From the NCBI GenBank assembly GCA_948567375.1, contig OX419757.1, positions 23,436,001 to 23,500,000 of the forward strand: 64,000 nt of DNA, in the 5' to 3' direction. Made by a program: the position numbers and the translations under genes. How positions within the stretch are numbered: the first letter of the stretch is position 1; each line of letters opens with the position of its first letter. The notes under the pieces were generated by a model, which searched no databases, was not told where the DNA came from, and saw only the letters and a list, made by a program, of their open reading frames with translations. Positions 1-12,599 of the stretch are shown here, piece by piece. This DNA is from Lunularia cruciata. Lineage: Eukaryota > Streptophyta > Marchantiopsida > Lunulariales > Lunulariaceae.

Positions 1-560
1 AATTAGTGAATTAGGGTAGATTAATACTCTAATTAATGCTTACAAACGAACCCATAGACTTAAATTTCCTATGTATCACCCTTTATGGATTCTGCAAACT
101 TTTACAAATTTTTTTTTCTTGTCTAAAAACTTTCAAAAAACTTCACTTCTTGTGTAGCGATAAATTTTGACAAAGTTTAGGTAAAATATTTTATGGATAT
201 TTATCGTTATCCATAAATTATTGCTGAAACTCCCTAACATCTAAGATAAAATCAAAAAGACACAAATTATGTAAAGAATAATGATTTGGAGACTTAATTT
301 AGTCATATTTGGCAGGGCTTCAGAAGCTAGGAACAAGAGTGGTCCACAAACTTCAAATATAGATTTAATCTATATTGTGAGAGGTGTCTACTCTGTAAGG
401 AGATTAGAGCTAATCTATGAGTCAAGAGTGTATCCTTTACTCTATCTATTCAAGAGAGTATAGCACAAGGTTCACTCTAGAAGAGAGGAGTTATTGTTAT
501 TGCTCCAACTATGCTTACTTTATATTTTAGATAAAGAGTCATTGCCACTTTTTGACATAC
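1..560. other. AT-rich intergenic DNA, no gene seen
   Basis: No recognisable coding region, RNA gene or repeat boundary could be supported. The single open frame near 281-463 has no recognisable motif. The segment abuts a decayed LINE fragment. Confidence 0.5.
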
Positions 561-599
561 TTAAAATTTGGGTTTCATAGTCATATAAATTGAGTTATT

Positions 600-1573
600 T
601 TATTTTATATGACACCATGAGCTCTAGTGTGCTCTCCACCTATTGTACCACATAACATGTATATTCTCTATATGTTGTAGAGAGCCATATGTGCATTGGT
701 TTGGGAGCTCTAGGAGTGTTGAATGTAGTAGACCCAATCTCAAACATAGAGTTGTGGTAAAATCTTCATAACTAAATCAGGTATACTCCATCAAAAGAGA
801 GGCATGGAGCCAAGTTCCACAACCTTTCTCTCCACAAGAGAAAATTCTAGCTCTATTAAGTAAAAATTTATTAGAGAGGATGTTGGAAAGGGTGTGTGTA
901 TATACACTCATTGAGCTCTACATAAATCTTCTTAGAGTCAGACATAAACTCAATATGCGGGAAGCATTGTGTGGATAAGACCTAGAAATAGGTCAAGAGA
1001 AAATCAAAATTATACCTGGAAGTTGTAAGTGTTTGAATCAATTGATGTGATAGGTCCCAATAGAAAGAAACATCCATGGTATAAGAACTTGTTGGCTAAA
1101 AAGAAGACCACTAGAGATAATGCTATTAAATATACTATTGGTGCAATAGCCTCTTGTAATATGAGCTTGCATCCACCCATGACTATGGGTAGAGCTATCT
1201 ATGGCCTACCCTACTCATCACATTGTGAGAGCATGCATAGTCTTAATAAAGTGGTGGATGGTACTATCAAACACGCATAAATGGGGCAAGAGTGTCTCTA
1301 TATGTAGGTATATGTGCCAAATATGAGGGCCTAAGGAATAGGCCACTTGAGTGTTCCCCAACCAAAGGAAAAGGTGAGCATGGGTTGCCAACATGGACCA
1401 AAGTGTCAAAGATGAGCAAGATGCAAAAGTCTTCATGCATAGAGGAAAGTCCAAATACTCCAATCACCTATGGAGAACTAGAATCTTGGTGGGAAATCAA
1501 AGGGAGTGAGTACAATGCATGGATTTTGGAGCTTGTATTTACAAGTTTGGACTTGAAAACACAAGGTCATTAA
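600..1573 (-). repeat. Decayed LINE fragment (same family as 3.5-7.9 kb)
   Basis: The sequence aligns by eye, block by block, with about 4056-4970 of the larger minus-strand LINE copy: the same order of the 'tctagtgtgctct' block, the 'ggatgtgggagaccta'-like block, the 'cccatgactatgg' block and the block ending near 1520. No coding potential remains. It corresponds to the region downstream of reverse transcriptase. Boundaries are approximate. Confidence 0.6.
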
Positions 1574-1689
1574 GTTAAGTATGAATGCAATATGTCAAAA
1601 TAGCTTCTCCAAAGGGCCTGCAATATGTGTAAAATCCAAGAGAGGTTGGAAAAGACAAGGTGCTCTCGAGCTTGGGACTTCATAGATGA

Positions 1690-1995
1690 GAAAAAACAAG
1701 TAAAAATACCCAGAACGGCTAGGATTTTCCTTCCTCACTTACCAAATATATCATTGGAGAACCTCTACCACACAATTCAGAAATAAACTACTTTCTTCTT
1801 AGTCTAGTTTGCATAAATTGCTATGTTGTATTTCCCCATGCATGACTTTAGGGCCAGAATTATTGCTTCATTTTTTCTTTCCCTTTTGCAACCATTTACC
1901 TTACATTTGTATCTCCTTTTGCATTTGTTCATGCCTTGTACTCCCTCTCTTTTTCCTTTGTAGTATTATATAATATATTATTTTTTCATTCATAG
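1690..1995 (+). repeat. LINE 3'-end fragment in opposite orientation
   Basis: The run from 'ccttcctcacttaccaaa' through 'ccttgtactccctctc' matches the 3' end of the LINE at about 56010-56265, on the plus strand. The neighbouring fragment at 600-1573 is on the minus strand, so this area has been rearranged or hit twice. Confidence 0.5.
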
Positions 1996-1999
1996 ATGT

Positions 2000-3535
2000 G
2001 CAGTTTTTTTAGGAGTTCTGATCATGTCTAAGACACTTTCTCCCCATTTAACAAATATACAATAGTAGAACCTATATCATTGTTAAAAAATGCATTATTT
2101 TGGTTTTTTCTCTTTGGTTTGCTAGAAGATTGTAAGTATATAGTGGATTTTAGCCCTTTTTTGCTCATTAACTCCTTTAAAACTTTCTTCCTTTTGCATT
2201 TTTCTTCAAGATATATTATTTGGCCTTTTATCCCATTTTTTATTGATCCAAAAGCAAGATAAAAAGTCAAAATATATTGATGATCTATTCTCAAAATAAT
2301 AATCTAAGGTAAAAAAGGACAGGAAAGACAACACAAATAATTAGGTGCTCAAATTTTATAACATCTTGCATTCTTGGTTAATGAAGAATATCACTATGGT
2401 GGGAATAAATAGTCCTAATAAAAAAATCAAATTTAATTACACATTAGAACAACATTTTAATTCTAGTGTAATTATGGAGTATGTTGTTGATGGTTAAGGA
2501 ATATCTTTGAAAATATAAGATCAATTGATTACAACATTTTTGGAAAGTACTTAGACAGTTTACCTAGTTTAACTATAGTTTACAAGAGCATGAACAAGTC
2601 TAGACAATGCAATCTGATTTTTTGGACTATCATAAGAGATAAAGGTTTATAGTTATCATATTCAAGTTGATGAGATAGGACCATTCATGGGGGTGATATT
2701 TGATGTATCTCTAGCTAGAGATCTATTGAAGTAGACAACCGTGTCACTTTAGTTTGATATAGCTTTACATGTAACAATAGACTAGCATCTTGAATGAAAG
2801 TTTTTATACATAATAATATATTTGGCTTCTTGAGTTTATTGTATTTTTGTGTTGAGTCAACTATTTTGAAATAAATTAAAATAATTATAAATAAATTATT
2901 TTGTAGAGAAAATATGTACTTACAAAATGTGAGATATGTATGTTATCTTATAATAAAGAAGTAAAAAAAGAGAGAAAGTAGACAATTATTCATTAGATTA
3001 GTAGTATTAAATAGATCATTAGCTATGAAAATGATACTCATCTCATATCAAGAAGAAACAAACTTATTAAATTTTATTTTTAGTAAAAAAATCACGACTT
3101 TGACTACTTTGTATTACTTCAAAGAGTATGTCACTCAAACCTCAAGTTCTTAGACTTGTGCTGCATCATGCTTGGATTTTCTAAGGTGTATGACCCTCAA
3201 TTCTTAAACTTGTATTGCATAATGCTTTGGTCTTCTTATGATGCCACTCATTTATAATAATGAAATTTATATTAGGATATTGAGTCAAAGAGAAAAATTA
3301 TTGTTCAATGTGCTATCTATTGCTCTACCATCGGGAGGACAATACAACACAAGTGATTTCACCATTGATCAACTTACACACTATATATATATATGCATGC
3401 TAGATAGCACACATAGATAGTGTACATATATAGTGTGCTATATAGCACACTTATATTATATTATTTATTTATATATATATAGCTATTTATAAATTACTAT
3501 ATATAAATTATGTACTAGAGGTCCTCCAATGGTGT
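2000..3535. other. AT-rich intergenic DNA with a 20-bp perfect palindrome
   Basis: No gene is supported. A perfect 20-bp palindrome (AGTGTGCTAT and its reverse complement) lies at 3432-3451 inside a (TA)-rich stretch at about 3380-3500. It is probably a fold-back or microsatellite-derived structure. Confidence 0.5.
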
Positions 3536-4968
3536 ATCTAGTATGTGGGCAGGGAAGACCCTAGCCGTGCTGGGTGTGCCTACATTATCTACATATCATT
3601 GTAGACCTAAAGCTTGAGTGCATTGCAAAGTGAATAAAATGGGTTCTCAATAATAGGATGTCAGCATGGTTGGAGAGACAACCAATCTTCTTCTCCCTTG
3701 CAAAGAACCTCATGATGCATCCTTGAGAAGATTGTCAAAATTGTGTTGTAGGCATCCAAAAATCTCAATTGCTAGGGATACAACTGTATTTGAGGATAGC
3801 TTGGGTACATAGTGGTCCTCCTTGCTTCTAGAGGCAATGATTGCCACTACTCTTGCTTGTATGCTTGCTCTTGCCAATGACTCAAATCATAGAGGATTTG
3901 CCACCACCACATCATGTAATATGTGATTGACCATTTGTGAAAGTAATATATCTGCTTGCACCCAACATATAGGTGGTCCTTGTAGATCCAACCATCACTC
4001 AATCTGAACTTGGGCCCATGTAGCTTGTAAGAGCTAAGTGACGGTATCACAAACTACATTCATGGACTCTAGTGTGCTCTCTACCTACTCCACACCATAA
4101 AAGTGTATTCTTTAGATATTGTATGTGGACTCACATGCACATTAGGCTGGAAGGCCTATGAAAGTTGGATGTGGGAGACCTAACCTCAAGCATAATCATG
4201 TGGTTAACTCCTTGTAAGTAAAACAAAAGTCTTCAATCAAGGGTGAAACTTAGAGCCAAGCTCCACAGCCTTTCCTTTGCAAGAGAAGATCCTAGCTTTG
4301 TCAAGTAGAGGCATATCAATGAGGATGCTAGTAAGTGTATGAGTATGCATATTCTTACTAATATCCACCTAGAGCTTCCTAGAGTTGAGGGAGACAAAGT
4401 CAAGATGTGACAAGCATGCAAGATCTAGCAATAAGTCATGAGCCAATTGAAGAGATGCTTAGAATTCAAAAGTGTTTGTATTTACTATTGTGATAGGTCC
4501 CTGTGACAGGTCGGCTCTGATATATATATGAATGTACTATGACCTCTTGCCATAACATGTTGCATCTGCCCATAACTATGAGGAGAGCTAACTGCTGCCT
4601 ATACCACTCATTTGATAGTTATGGGAAGCATACATAACGCTAATATAGTAGAGAAAGTGTGGTGGATAGTATCGTCAAACATCTACAAATGTGGCAGTAG
4701 TGCCTCTATAAGCAAGAAATTTTGTGCTCAATATGAGGCCTAAGGGAGGTAACATCTAGTAAGAATGGCTGCTTGGGTATTCCCCAACTTAAGGAAGAGT
4801 TGAGCATGGGCTGTACCTTGTACTAAGGTGTCTAATATGAAAAAACTACAAAATTTTTCTTATCCCAAAGGAGAGTCCCAAACTTGCAAACCACCAATGG
4901 GGAATTGGAACCATGGTGAGAAGTCAATGAGGACCATGTAGGAGCTCCAAACCTTGCATTATCTAGAC

Positions 4969-5680
4969 TCATAAACCCAAGGCCTCTAAGATGTGTATGA
5001 AATTAGACATTGCTCTATTGATATCCTCCAAAGGGCCCAATATATGAGTGTTATTTGAGATGGATGGGAAAAGATAAGACAAAAGAAGTATTACAACATG
5101 TCGTAAAGCTATATAATGCACTATAGAAAAGAGAGGCCTCCCTAGAGGATCCCCTTGCCATGTGCTCATGGCTAATGTGTGAGAAATCTCTTATGGTAGT
5201 ATAGTGACCATACGATAGATGTTTCTTGATCCCATAGAAAGCAAGTATGAAAAAGATCAAGGAGGGAATTTGATTGGTAGCTAATCAAAGTGCATGGAAC
5301 AATGTTTATGAGAGATAGTATTGAAGGCATTGAGACATCAACTTGGACCACCATCCAATCTGGATGAATATCCAAGGATGCTTGAATTCCCACAATAACT
5401 ATCTTGCATCCCCTTGGAGTAGCCACAACAAATTGATGGGGAGACAAGAATGAAGAAAAAGGCTATCATATCTATAAGCAAATAGTATGGGAAACCAAAT
5501 GAAAAAACACATCCCCAATGGCAATGTGGCACATACCAGAGGTCTTCTTTGCAAGAGCAAAGAGACAAGAAGCTCCAAAAAAACAAGTTGCTCCAAGGGG
5601 CACATGATTTGGAGGCAATGCATTGACAAAATGTAAAGAGAAGAATAAATCTCAAATCGAGAGCATATAGGGAGAGGCAA
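4969..5680 (-). pseudogene. LINE reverse transcriptase remnant
   Basis: In the natural form this enzyme copies LINE RNA at a nicked target. Read 5680 to 4969 the frames give HQFVVATPRGC, then DIHPDWMVVQVDVS, then QGDPLGRPLFSIVH and NNTHILGP. These correspond to the LINE RT series QFG.ATP.GCE / LDLHPDWVxLQVDVxNAFN / RQGDPLGGxLFALAHF / ADDTHIMGP. The catalytic DD pair reads NN here. The remnants sit in at least two frames with stops, so the enzyme is dead. The N-terminal domains are not recognisable. Assignment to LINE is strong from motif order; the clade is not determined. Confidence 0.75.
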
Positions 5681-6771
5681 TCCTATAGGTACTCAAAAAC
5701 TAATCTCAATGTCCCACCTAATAAGAAGCATGGGGAGTGGAGTAGAGCATGGGTAAAGCAAGACTTTGTCAATTGTAACTCCTCATCTAGTTGAAGGAAC
5801 AAAGGAAGTTCCTCAATTACAAGTGGATTTAGGATCTATAAGTCTGATAAGGTGTTGGAGGAGAAGAGTGTTGGCTGGGAGGGTAAGGGTGCCTAGGCTG
5901 TCCACCTATAGCTCTCTACTTGACCTAACATGAAGAAGTGATAGAGGTGACAATGCTTTGGGAGTAAGATATGAAGCTATGGACTTTGCAATCCGCCTAA
6001 TTGTAACTTGGGCCCTAATGGAGTATTCCTCTTGGAGAGCTATACAATCATCTCTCAAGGATGTATGAATCCTAGAGGCAATCCCTTATTTTCAAAAGCA
6101 CCTCCATGGGCTAAAAGGAGCAATGTCTATTGGGAAAAAGAGCCAATAACATCCAAGTAAAAAGATCTTGCCCATGGTCAACAACCAAAATTACACATAG
6201 TAGGAAGGTGAATGTGGATCCAAAAAGAATACAAAAAGGCATAAGGATCTTATTAATATGTAGTTGTGGAAAATTGGGTTATTAATGCCTAGAGAGGGTC
6301 CAAAGAATAGGGATCTTGGTATACATATGTGGTTGCGGCAAACCTAGTAGAATGCCTAGATATGATCAAAAGAATGTAACTAAGTGTATAAGTTAGGGGG
6401 GATATGTAGAGATAGACCAAAGTATGAGTGGGGTCTTTGGGAGGGGAGGTAGGAAAATATGTGGCCTTGGTCTGCATATGCACATAACAAGATCTCCCTC
6501 TATGATGTGCGAGACCAATCTCTACCTAGGAGTAATTGGGACAAGATTGTTTGGGATGTTGATGAGGTGAGATATAAGGATGTGCTGAGAGCCCAAGTGG
6601 GGGAAGATAATCCAAAAGGGGTGGTGGAGCAATAAGCATAGAAGGAAGCTCCAAATGATCCTGTGGGTGTGGCAAGGTGGTAAGAAGTAAGAGGAGTGTA
6701 CAAGGTAGAGAGAGGGTGTGGAGAGTGCATGACATGAGGAGGAGGGATAGTGGGGATCATTGGTGGAGCAT

Positions 6772-7174
6772 TGCAATAATATGAAATTAGCAAATGAGTT
6801 AGTAGAAACTAATGAGTTAGTAGTCTAGACAAAATATAACAAAAGGAAGTAGAACTAGCTTAAGAATTTTCTAGAAGCATCAAGGAAGCATGTGGGTAGA
6901 ATATTCTAAAAGCACTCAAGAAGCTTCTAAGAACTTTCCAAGGGCAGAGTAACTTGTATGCCGCGCTGATGGTTAGTTTAGCTTGTATGCCAAATAAGGT
7001 GGCTCCTAGAAGGAACTCTCCTTGGAAGCTCCTTGGGAGTCTTGTACCCAACTTACCAATAAATACCCAAGCCAAGTTCAAGCTAAGCATTTAGAGCTTC
7101 TCTCACTTGAGAGTCCCAATGTGATCTTCCACTCTGGTCTTCCATTCTCATATTTCTCTCCTTGGTCTTTTATA
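6772..7174 (+). mobile_element. Solo LTR of the chromovirus E family
   Basis: The sequence matches, in sense orientation, the LTR at 55048-55400 (which is on the minus strand). It starts TGCAATAATATG (E: TGTAATAATATG), contains the same internal block 'gagaatggaag...cacattgggac' reverse-complemented, and ends CTTTTATA (E: CTTTTACA). The flanks AGCAT (6767-6771) and GGCAT (7175-7179) match at 4 of 5 bases, which fits a 5-bp target duplication. No internal region is attached, so this is a solo LTR left by LTR-LTR recombination, inserted in the minus-strand LINE. Confidence 0.7.
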
Positions 7175-7860
7175 GGCATCCTCAATAAGAGAGTACTCAT
7201 ATAAGGTGCTTTGTTGGGATAGGAGAAGGACGTGACATAGGAATCAAAGAGAACCCATCCACAATTGTGGGTATATGCTAAAAAAGGTTGTGTAAGGGTC
7301 TACTTCTGTTTGAAAATATAGGGTGTGGATTGCTAGATGAGAAGTGATGCCTAAAGGAGTCCTTCTATGGCCCAGTGCCAATGAAAAAAATGGAAGCATA
7401 CGGAAATAGCCTATGGAAAGTGTACACCTCTTGAAGTGTACCCAAGAAAGAAATGGAGTGTATCTTAACTCAAAAGAGAAAAAAAATACTGAAAAAAAAT
7501 GAAAAAAGAGTCTAAAAGAGAGGCAAGGAGTGCCTATATGCAACCACCAAATATCTCCCTCTCCCTCCATGTGCCATCCTTGGGCAAGTGTAACTGCACA
7601 TCTGTGGTAGTAGTGCATATCTCCCAAAGCCATGCATGTGCAGATGGAGTCCATAATGGTGGGTCTAGAAATGGCTCTAGAAGAGTCTCTACTTTGTGGT
7701 GTGTCCACTGATCTGTTCTAGTAGTGCTTGGCTCTGGATACTTTGGGATAAGAACTATTTGGTAGAAGAACATATGATACTAGAAATCTTTGGTAATAAC
7801 ATATGGTACAAGAACTATGAATTCTAAGAAAATCCAGTACAAGAACAGCTCCAATTTGCC

Positions 7861-9876
7861 TTGATATCATGAGCCTTGATATCATGATATCTCAAATCCC
7901 TAATTAGACCTAGAAAACCCTAGATAGATATGTAAGCATAGACTCTCAATGATCATCTCAACCTATTGATTCTTTGTGGTGCCACCCTTGTCTACCTACT
8001 TTGGGCTCACTCCTAGCTCTATCAATCTGTGGTCACTCAAAATCTGGCTGCTTTGGGGTGCTTGCATAATCCTTAATCTCCATGTTTACTTCTTAAAGGT
8101 ACACACATGCCCCAAAACAAGCCCATGTGTAAAACCCCTGCACATTAGGGGGTTTCAAAAATAGTTTTACAATGTTTTGTACATTTCATAAAGGTTTTTA
8201 CTAAGCGTTGACTAAATTGGTATGAGGTGTGGGCCGGGGGAAGAAAAGGACCCACTATGGATTTTTGGCCAAGTTCCTTATTATTAGCAAACTCCATAAT
8301 AGATGGTTTGAGGAAATAAGGGATAAGGATTTTTTTGTTGGCACACCATAAAGCATTAATTACCATTTAGGGTTAATAAAGTCCGTGGTTGAGGGTGAAT
8401 CTGGTCAGCACCTGTTGCTGCCCAATGTAATGTGTTAATTTAGGATTAAATGGGATTTTACCCGTTGCTGCCCATAGCTGCCTGTACTTGCTAGATGGTG
8501 CACATTGGCACCCATAGCTACTTGATAGCACCCATTGATGCCCGTTTGCTCTGCATCCAAATGTGAGCATGCACTGCATTTACGTACTTGATCTCCCATT
8601 GCTAAATTTTTGTTGCACTTTTGGAGTAAAATTCCTCGACCTTCAATCAATTCTTGGTTGTTGTTGGGCAATCCGGACCATTTTCCATAACTCGTGCTAT
8701 CTCCCTTACATCACTAATCTATGGAAAGGAACCACCACAACAATGCAAAAGTACAAAACCCGCCAGTTTAGTTTACTGACATGAGCATTTGCACACAAAT
8801 GGTGAATTTGAATTTAAATAGTCAGAGCGGCATTTTGCATTCGCCAATTTTTTTTCATAAATCCCACTCTAAGAATAACACACCAAAAAAATGCCAATCT
8901 CTCAAGAAGCCACATTATCTCTTCTGACAATCATTTACTTCAATACGATAATCCTAAACATCAGTAATATAGCAAATAGTTTTTAATAAATGAACATAAT
9001 TTGTTCACCGGAACACAATTTATCGGGCGTTCATTTATTAGCACCTCATCTCCTTCCGGATTTCACTAGAAATAATTACAAGTTTATTATTTATCCCCAT
9101 AGACATCTTACAAAACTATTTATGAAACCTCCTAGTGTACTCCTGCAGATTCCTTCCCGTTGATGTCCCTTGATCTTGTCCTCCTTAATATATCCCTGCA
9201 GGACGCTGAGGCTCTTAAACCCAATTTAAACTAAATCACACTAGTCACTCTTAATCTGCCGAGCTCCGCAAAGTGTACTCCCGCAAATTCCTTCTCGTTG
9301 ATGTCTCTTAATCTTGTCATACCATATACATCCATGCGAGAAATAAGCGGATTAATCTTGTCATACCACATACATCCTTGAAAGAAATAAGCGGATTCCC
9401 AATCCTCCTAATCACACGAAGTCACTCTTAATCTGCCAAGCTCTAAGCACTTTTAATCATTTCATCACTCTTAATCTATCAAGCTCTAAACACTCTTAAT
9501 CGCCTGATACTCTGGACTCCCAAGCTCGGCTAATTTTACCGGCTCCAAAAAATCATCGATGGTAGGGAGGAAATTATCGCTGATTAATTTCTCACGCGGG
9601 CATGTTGTCCTTTCAACCGTCCTCGACACTTAATACTCGATAGTTGTTAAAGCGTTAACATAAAAGTACACGTCAGGGAGAACATCAAGGAGAATACCTT
9701 ATGTCAAAGACAAGAATGACAAAGAAAAAATACTTGTGGTTAAGTGAAAGGAAGATGGAGTAATTTACGTCAGCGTCCAATACACTCACGGAAGCTATAC
9801 CGCAAATTATATTTGCAATTGAAGTTTTACACAATTTTGTACTTCAAGGAGAAGAATCTTTACCAAATAAATCCAT
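7861..9876. other. Intergenic DNA with short degenerate repeats, no gene seen
   Basis: Two locally repetitive patches are visible. At about 8405-8560 a motif like 'ttgctgccca' recurs several times. At about 9120-9500 blocks such as 'ctcttaatctgcc', 'gttgatgtc' and 'gaaataagcggatt' occur two or more times each. Open frames in this stretch are short and carry no recognisable motif. Confidence 0.5.
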
Positions 9877-10015
9877 TTGGTAGACGAGAGGTTAAATGAA
9901 ACACATCCCATGCCGTTCCCAATATTTTCATCTATTAAGCAAAGCACTACCAAGGGCAAAAAATCTTTACAAACATTTCAAGACCCTTCATGGTCATGTA
10001 TACACATAAATACTG

Positions 10016-10123
<108 letters not shown>

Positions 10124-10124
10124 T

Positions 10125-11640
10125 TACTTAGTCAACTTGATGGTCCACGTTAGCTTTCACTCATAAGATCTAGCACCATACGCTCTAACTTAATTCTTTG
10201 ATATGTCAAATCTAGTTTTTCCCTTATGAGATTCTAGCTCCATATACTCTTACTCAACTCATTGGGAAAGTCAAGCGTAGTGTTGGATAGGCATCTTGTG
10301 CCTTCTGCAGAAACTCTTTGCTCACTTTCCTCATTCTACATGCGGGTAACCTCCATCCTGTATACATTGATGCTTTCTTCATTAGGATTTGAACTTTTCC
10401 TCCTTTTGTTCCCTTGTGCAACAATACCAAGTTAATTGCAAGCTTTACTTTTAGGACTGACCACAAGTTGATTCAAGCTTCACCTCTTGGGGCTAATTAT
10501 AAGAGTACCTATCTCGCCATGTGTCTAGACTGGAGGAATCTCAATTGTTATGTATCCCTTTCAGTATAAAAATTTGGTGCAGTCATAAATTAATGTCCCT
10601 CGTTATGATAATAGTAATTTAAAATATATAAACCTAATAAATTTATAAGAAAACAGAAATTTTTTTATTATCAATGTAAAATCAAACATAAGATAAAATT
10701 ACATTTACATAAACACCCAACTCGATTACTAAGTTAATTTGCCCACCCTCAGCTATAATATGATATTTCACTTCAATGTCAAAATAAATGCCAAACTGGT
10801 GTCGCTCAATTTCTTATACAAAGTTATATTCAATTTTTCGTATTAGAATTTTATTATTCAGATGCATGACAAAGTCTATCGTCGCAACATAATCCAAGTG
10901 ATTGAAATAGTCAAAAGCACTGAGTCAACTACTACACAGTTTAAAGTATTCAATAGAAAGAAAGGAAAACTCGCATTGAGACTATTTTGTAGTCACTAGG
11001 ACACGACATTTGGACCTTACTCTCGTACTGTACTTATGGCATGGTCGTTCCTCCCTATCCAGCTCCAGAGTGGACGATGAATCCAGTTCAAGCACACCAT
11101 ACTTTACATCGGCACTGTAAGCCCGGTCCAGTCTTCTCATGTGGAGAGGGTAGGATCTATCCTCACGCGTCTCGACTCGTAAGCCTTGAAACCACGTGCA
11201 GTTTATGCGAGGCGTGATGCAAACGTTTTGATTCTTGCTTAAATTCACAGAGTTAGAGTTAACTTCAGAGACGATTCACCAGTGCCCCAAGTTAGCAGAA
11301 TAACTGTACCCCTTACGCCACGTGTCCCATGCTAACAACTAGCAGTATTTGCAAGCATGTTCTTGTCACGTTCCAAACCTACACAGTACTAGGAAAACAT
11401 ACAATCAGCATAGAAAAATAGGAATACTCAATGGATGTTTTACCTCGGAGTTCCTGTTAGCTTTCCCATAGAGTTGAACAAAATTTATTGTTATTTTTTT
11501 AGGCACTAAATCCGCATCCTGTCCGAAAAATTATTGAATTTCCGGTCGAAAAGTCTACTTTCTTTTGACCGAAAACGATTTTAGACCAATTCGACCCCGA
11601 ACTTTGCACCAGCCCAGGGTGTGATATTTTCTGGCTGAAA
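10125..11640. other. Intergenic DNA, no gene seen
   Basis: No coding region with recognisable motifs and no RNA gene could be supported. The short frames at 10254-10466 and 10982-11248 on the minus strand are not convincing. Confidence 0.45.
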
Positions 11641-11699
11641 TCCAGTCATTTATGGTAGTTGTCGAGGAATCTAGCTTCGCATATATGTTCCATGATTTT

Positions 11700-12350
11700 T
11701 TTCATTGCAAGCTCCCAGCAGCGGCTTGCTATCAAGCGTTTCCTTATTGCCTTATCAGGTGACAGTAGCAGATGTTGTGGTTCCGGCCTCTATGCGAGAT
11801 ACAGTTTCAGAGGGAGGGATTACCTATCTCCCTGGATGGCCGGTGAGTGCAATAGCAGGTTGCAAGGTCTCCAAGTATAGGGGCATGCATCGAGGTTACC
11901 TCTTTGTTCCTCTAGCCTTGGAGTTATATGGAGCGATGGACATGGTATTCGATACATTTTTTAGGGAGTGCACGAGACGTTATCATGTTAGGCGTCCGGG
12001 GTACCACTCTCACTCTCATATTTTGTAGTATATGTTAGACAGCGTGTGTCCATTGCTCTATAGAGAGCAGTGGTTGGTGCAATCCATAGGAGAGCAATCA
12101 CACTAGGTGATGCTTCTCCGAGTGCTCAAGTTGTTTGTAGACCGTGAGACTTGCATAGCTTGGATATTTTAGGTGCAGTAGGGCAGATTTCTCATATATA
12201 CTCTATTGGGGCTTAGCTCCATTTTACCTTTTTTTTGTCTCTCCCTTGTATGGCTTGATGGGATCTTCCCATCCTTCGTGTTTTCTATGCGGTCTCCCTT
12301 TCTACTTGCTAGGCCCCTCTGAGATAGGTGGGTAAGTCAGGCTCTCTTAG
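11700..12350 (+). pseudogene. LINE 3' end: decayed pol C-terminus plus 3' UTR
   Basis: The frame from about 11705 gives VADVVVPASMRD, FVPLALELYGAM and FRECTRRYH. A second frame further on gives QRVSIAL, one stop, then RAVVGAIHRRAI. From memory this series is like the C-terminal tail of plant and algal LINE pol proteins (VADVT..., FVPLAIETYG, RQRVSIALQRA). It is followed at about 12150-12330 by sequence matching 56345-56480, which trails the other LINE copy ('gcatagct.ggatat.tta.tgcagtagggcag'). The frameshift and stops make it a pseudogene. The tail assignment rests on motif memory, so confidence is moderate. Confidence 0.5.
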
Positions 12351-12599
12351 GGCCAAACAACCATCGTGCACAAAATATAAATATTTCCTGATTGAATTTC
12401 AGTCAGGACCAAACATCTAAGTTATTGCGTATTGTGTCTCTATCCAGCCCAAAAGTCCAATTTCTTTGCAAGTAGTTAAAAATCATTAAAAATAAAATTA
12501 AGTAATCCCATTATTTCAATCACTCTATAGTATCCTGAATGTGTAGCCACCGTCTCGGGAGTTTGGGATTTATGAATTGACAAGGCCCAGCAGCATCAA
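12351..12599. other. Short spacer, nothing recognisable
   Basis: Lies between two LINE segments; no motif was recognised. Confidence 0.4.

Larger units (their letters stand above)
3540..7860 (-). mobile_element. Decayed LINE (non-LTR retrotransposon), minus-strand copy
   Basis: This region aligns along its length, inverted, with the plus-strand copy at about 12600-16681 plus 55401-56500. It encodes remnants of a LINE reverse transcriptase (about 4969-5680) and upstream ORF sequence (about 7244-7708). Its low-coordinate end, near 3540-3600, matches the LINE 3' segment near 56000. A solo LTR (6772-7174) is inserted in it. No autonomous function remains. Exact ends are not defined because I found no target duplication. 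Confidence 0.7.

Noticed and set aside
6289-6793. Proline/threonine-rich minus-strand frames
   Set aside because: They lie in decayed LINE sequence beside the solo LTR, overlap each other in different frames and have no recognisable domain.
11659-11880. A second protein in another frame over the LINE tail
   Set aside because: Shadow of the FVPLALELYG frame at 11705-12028.
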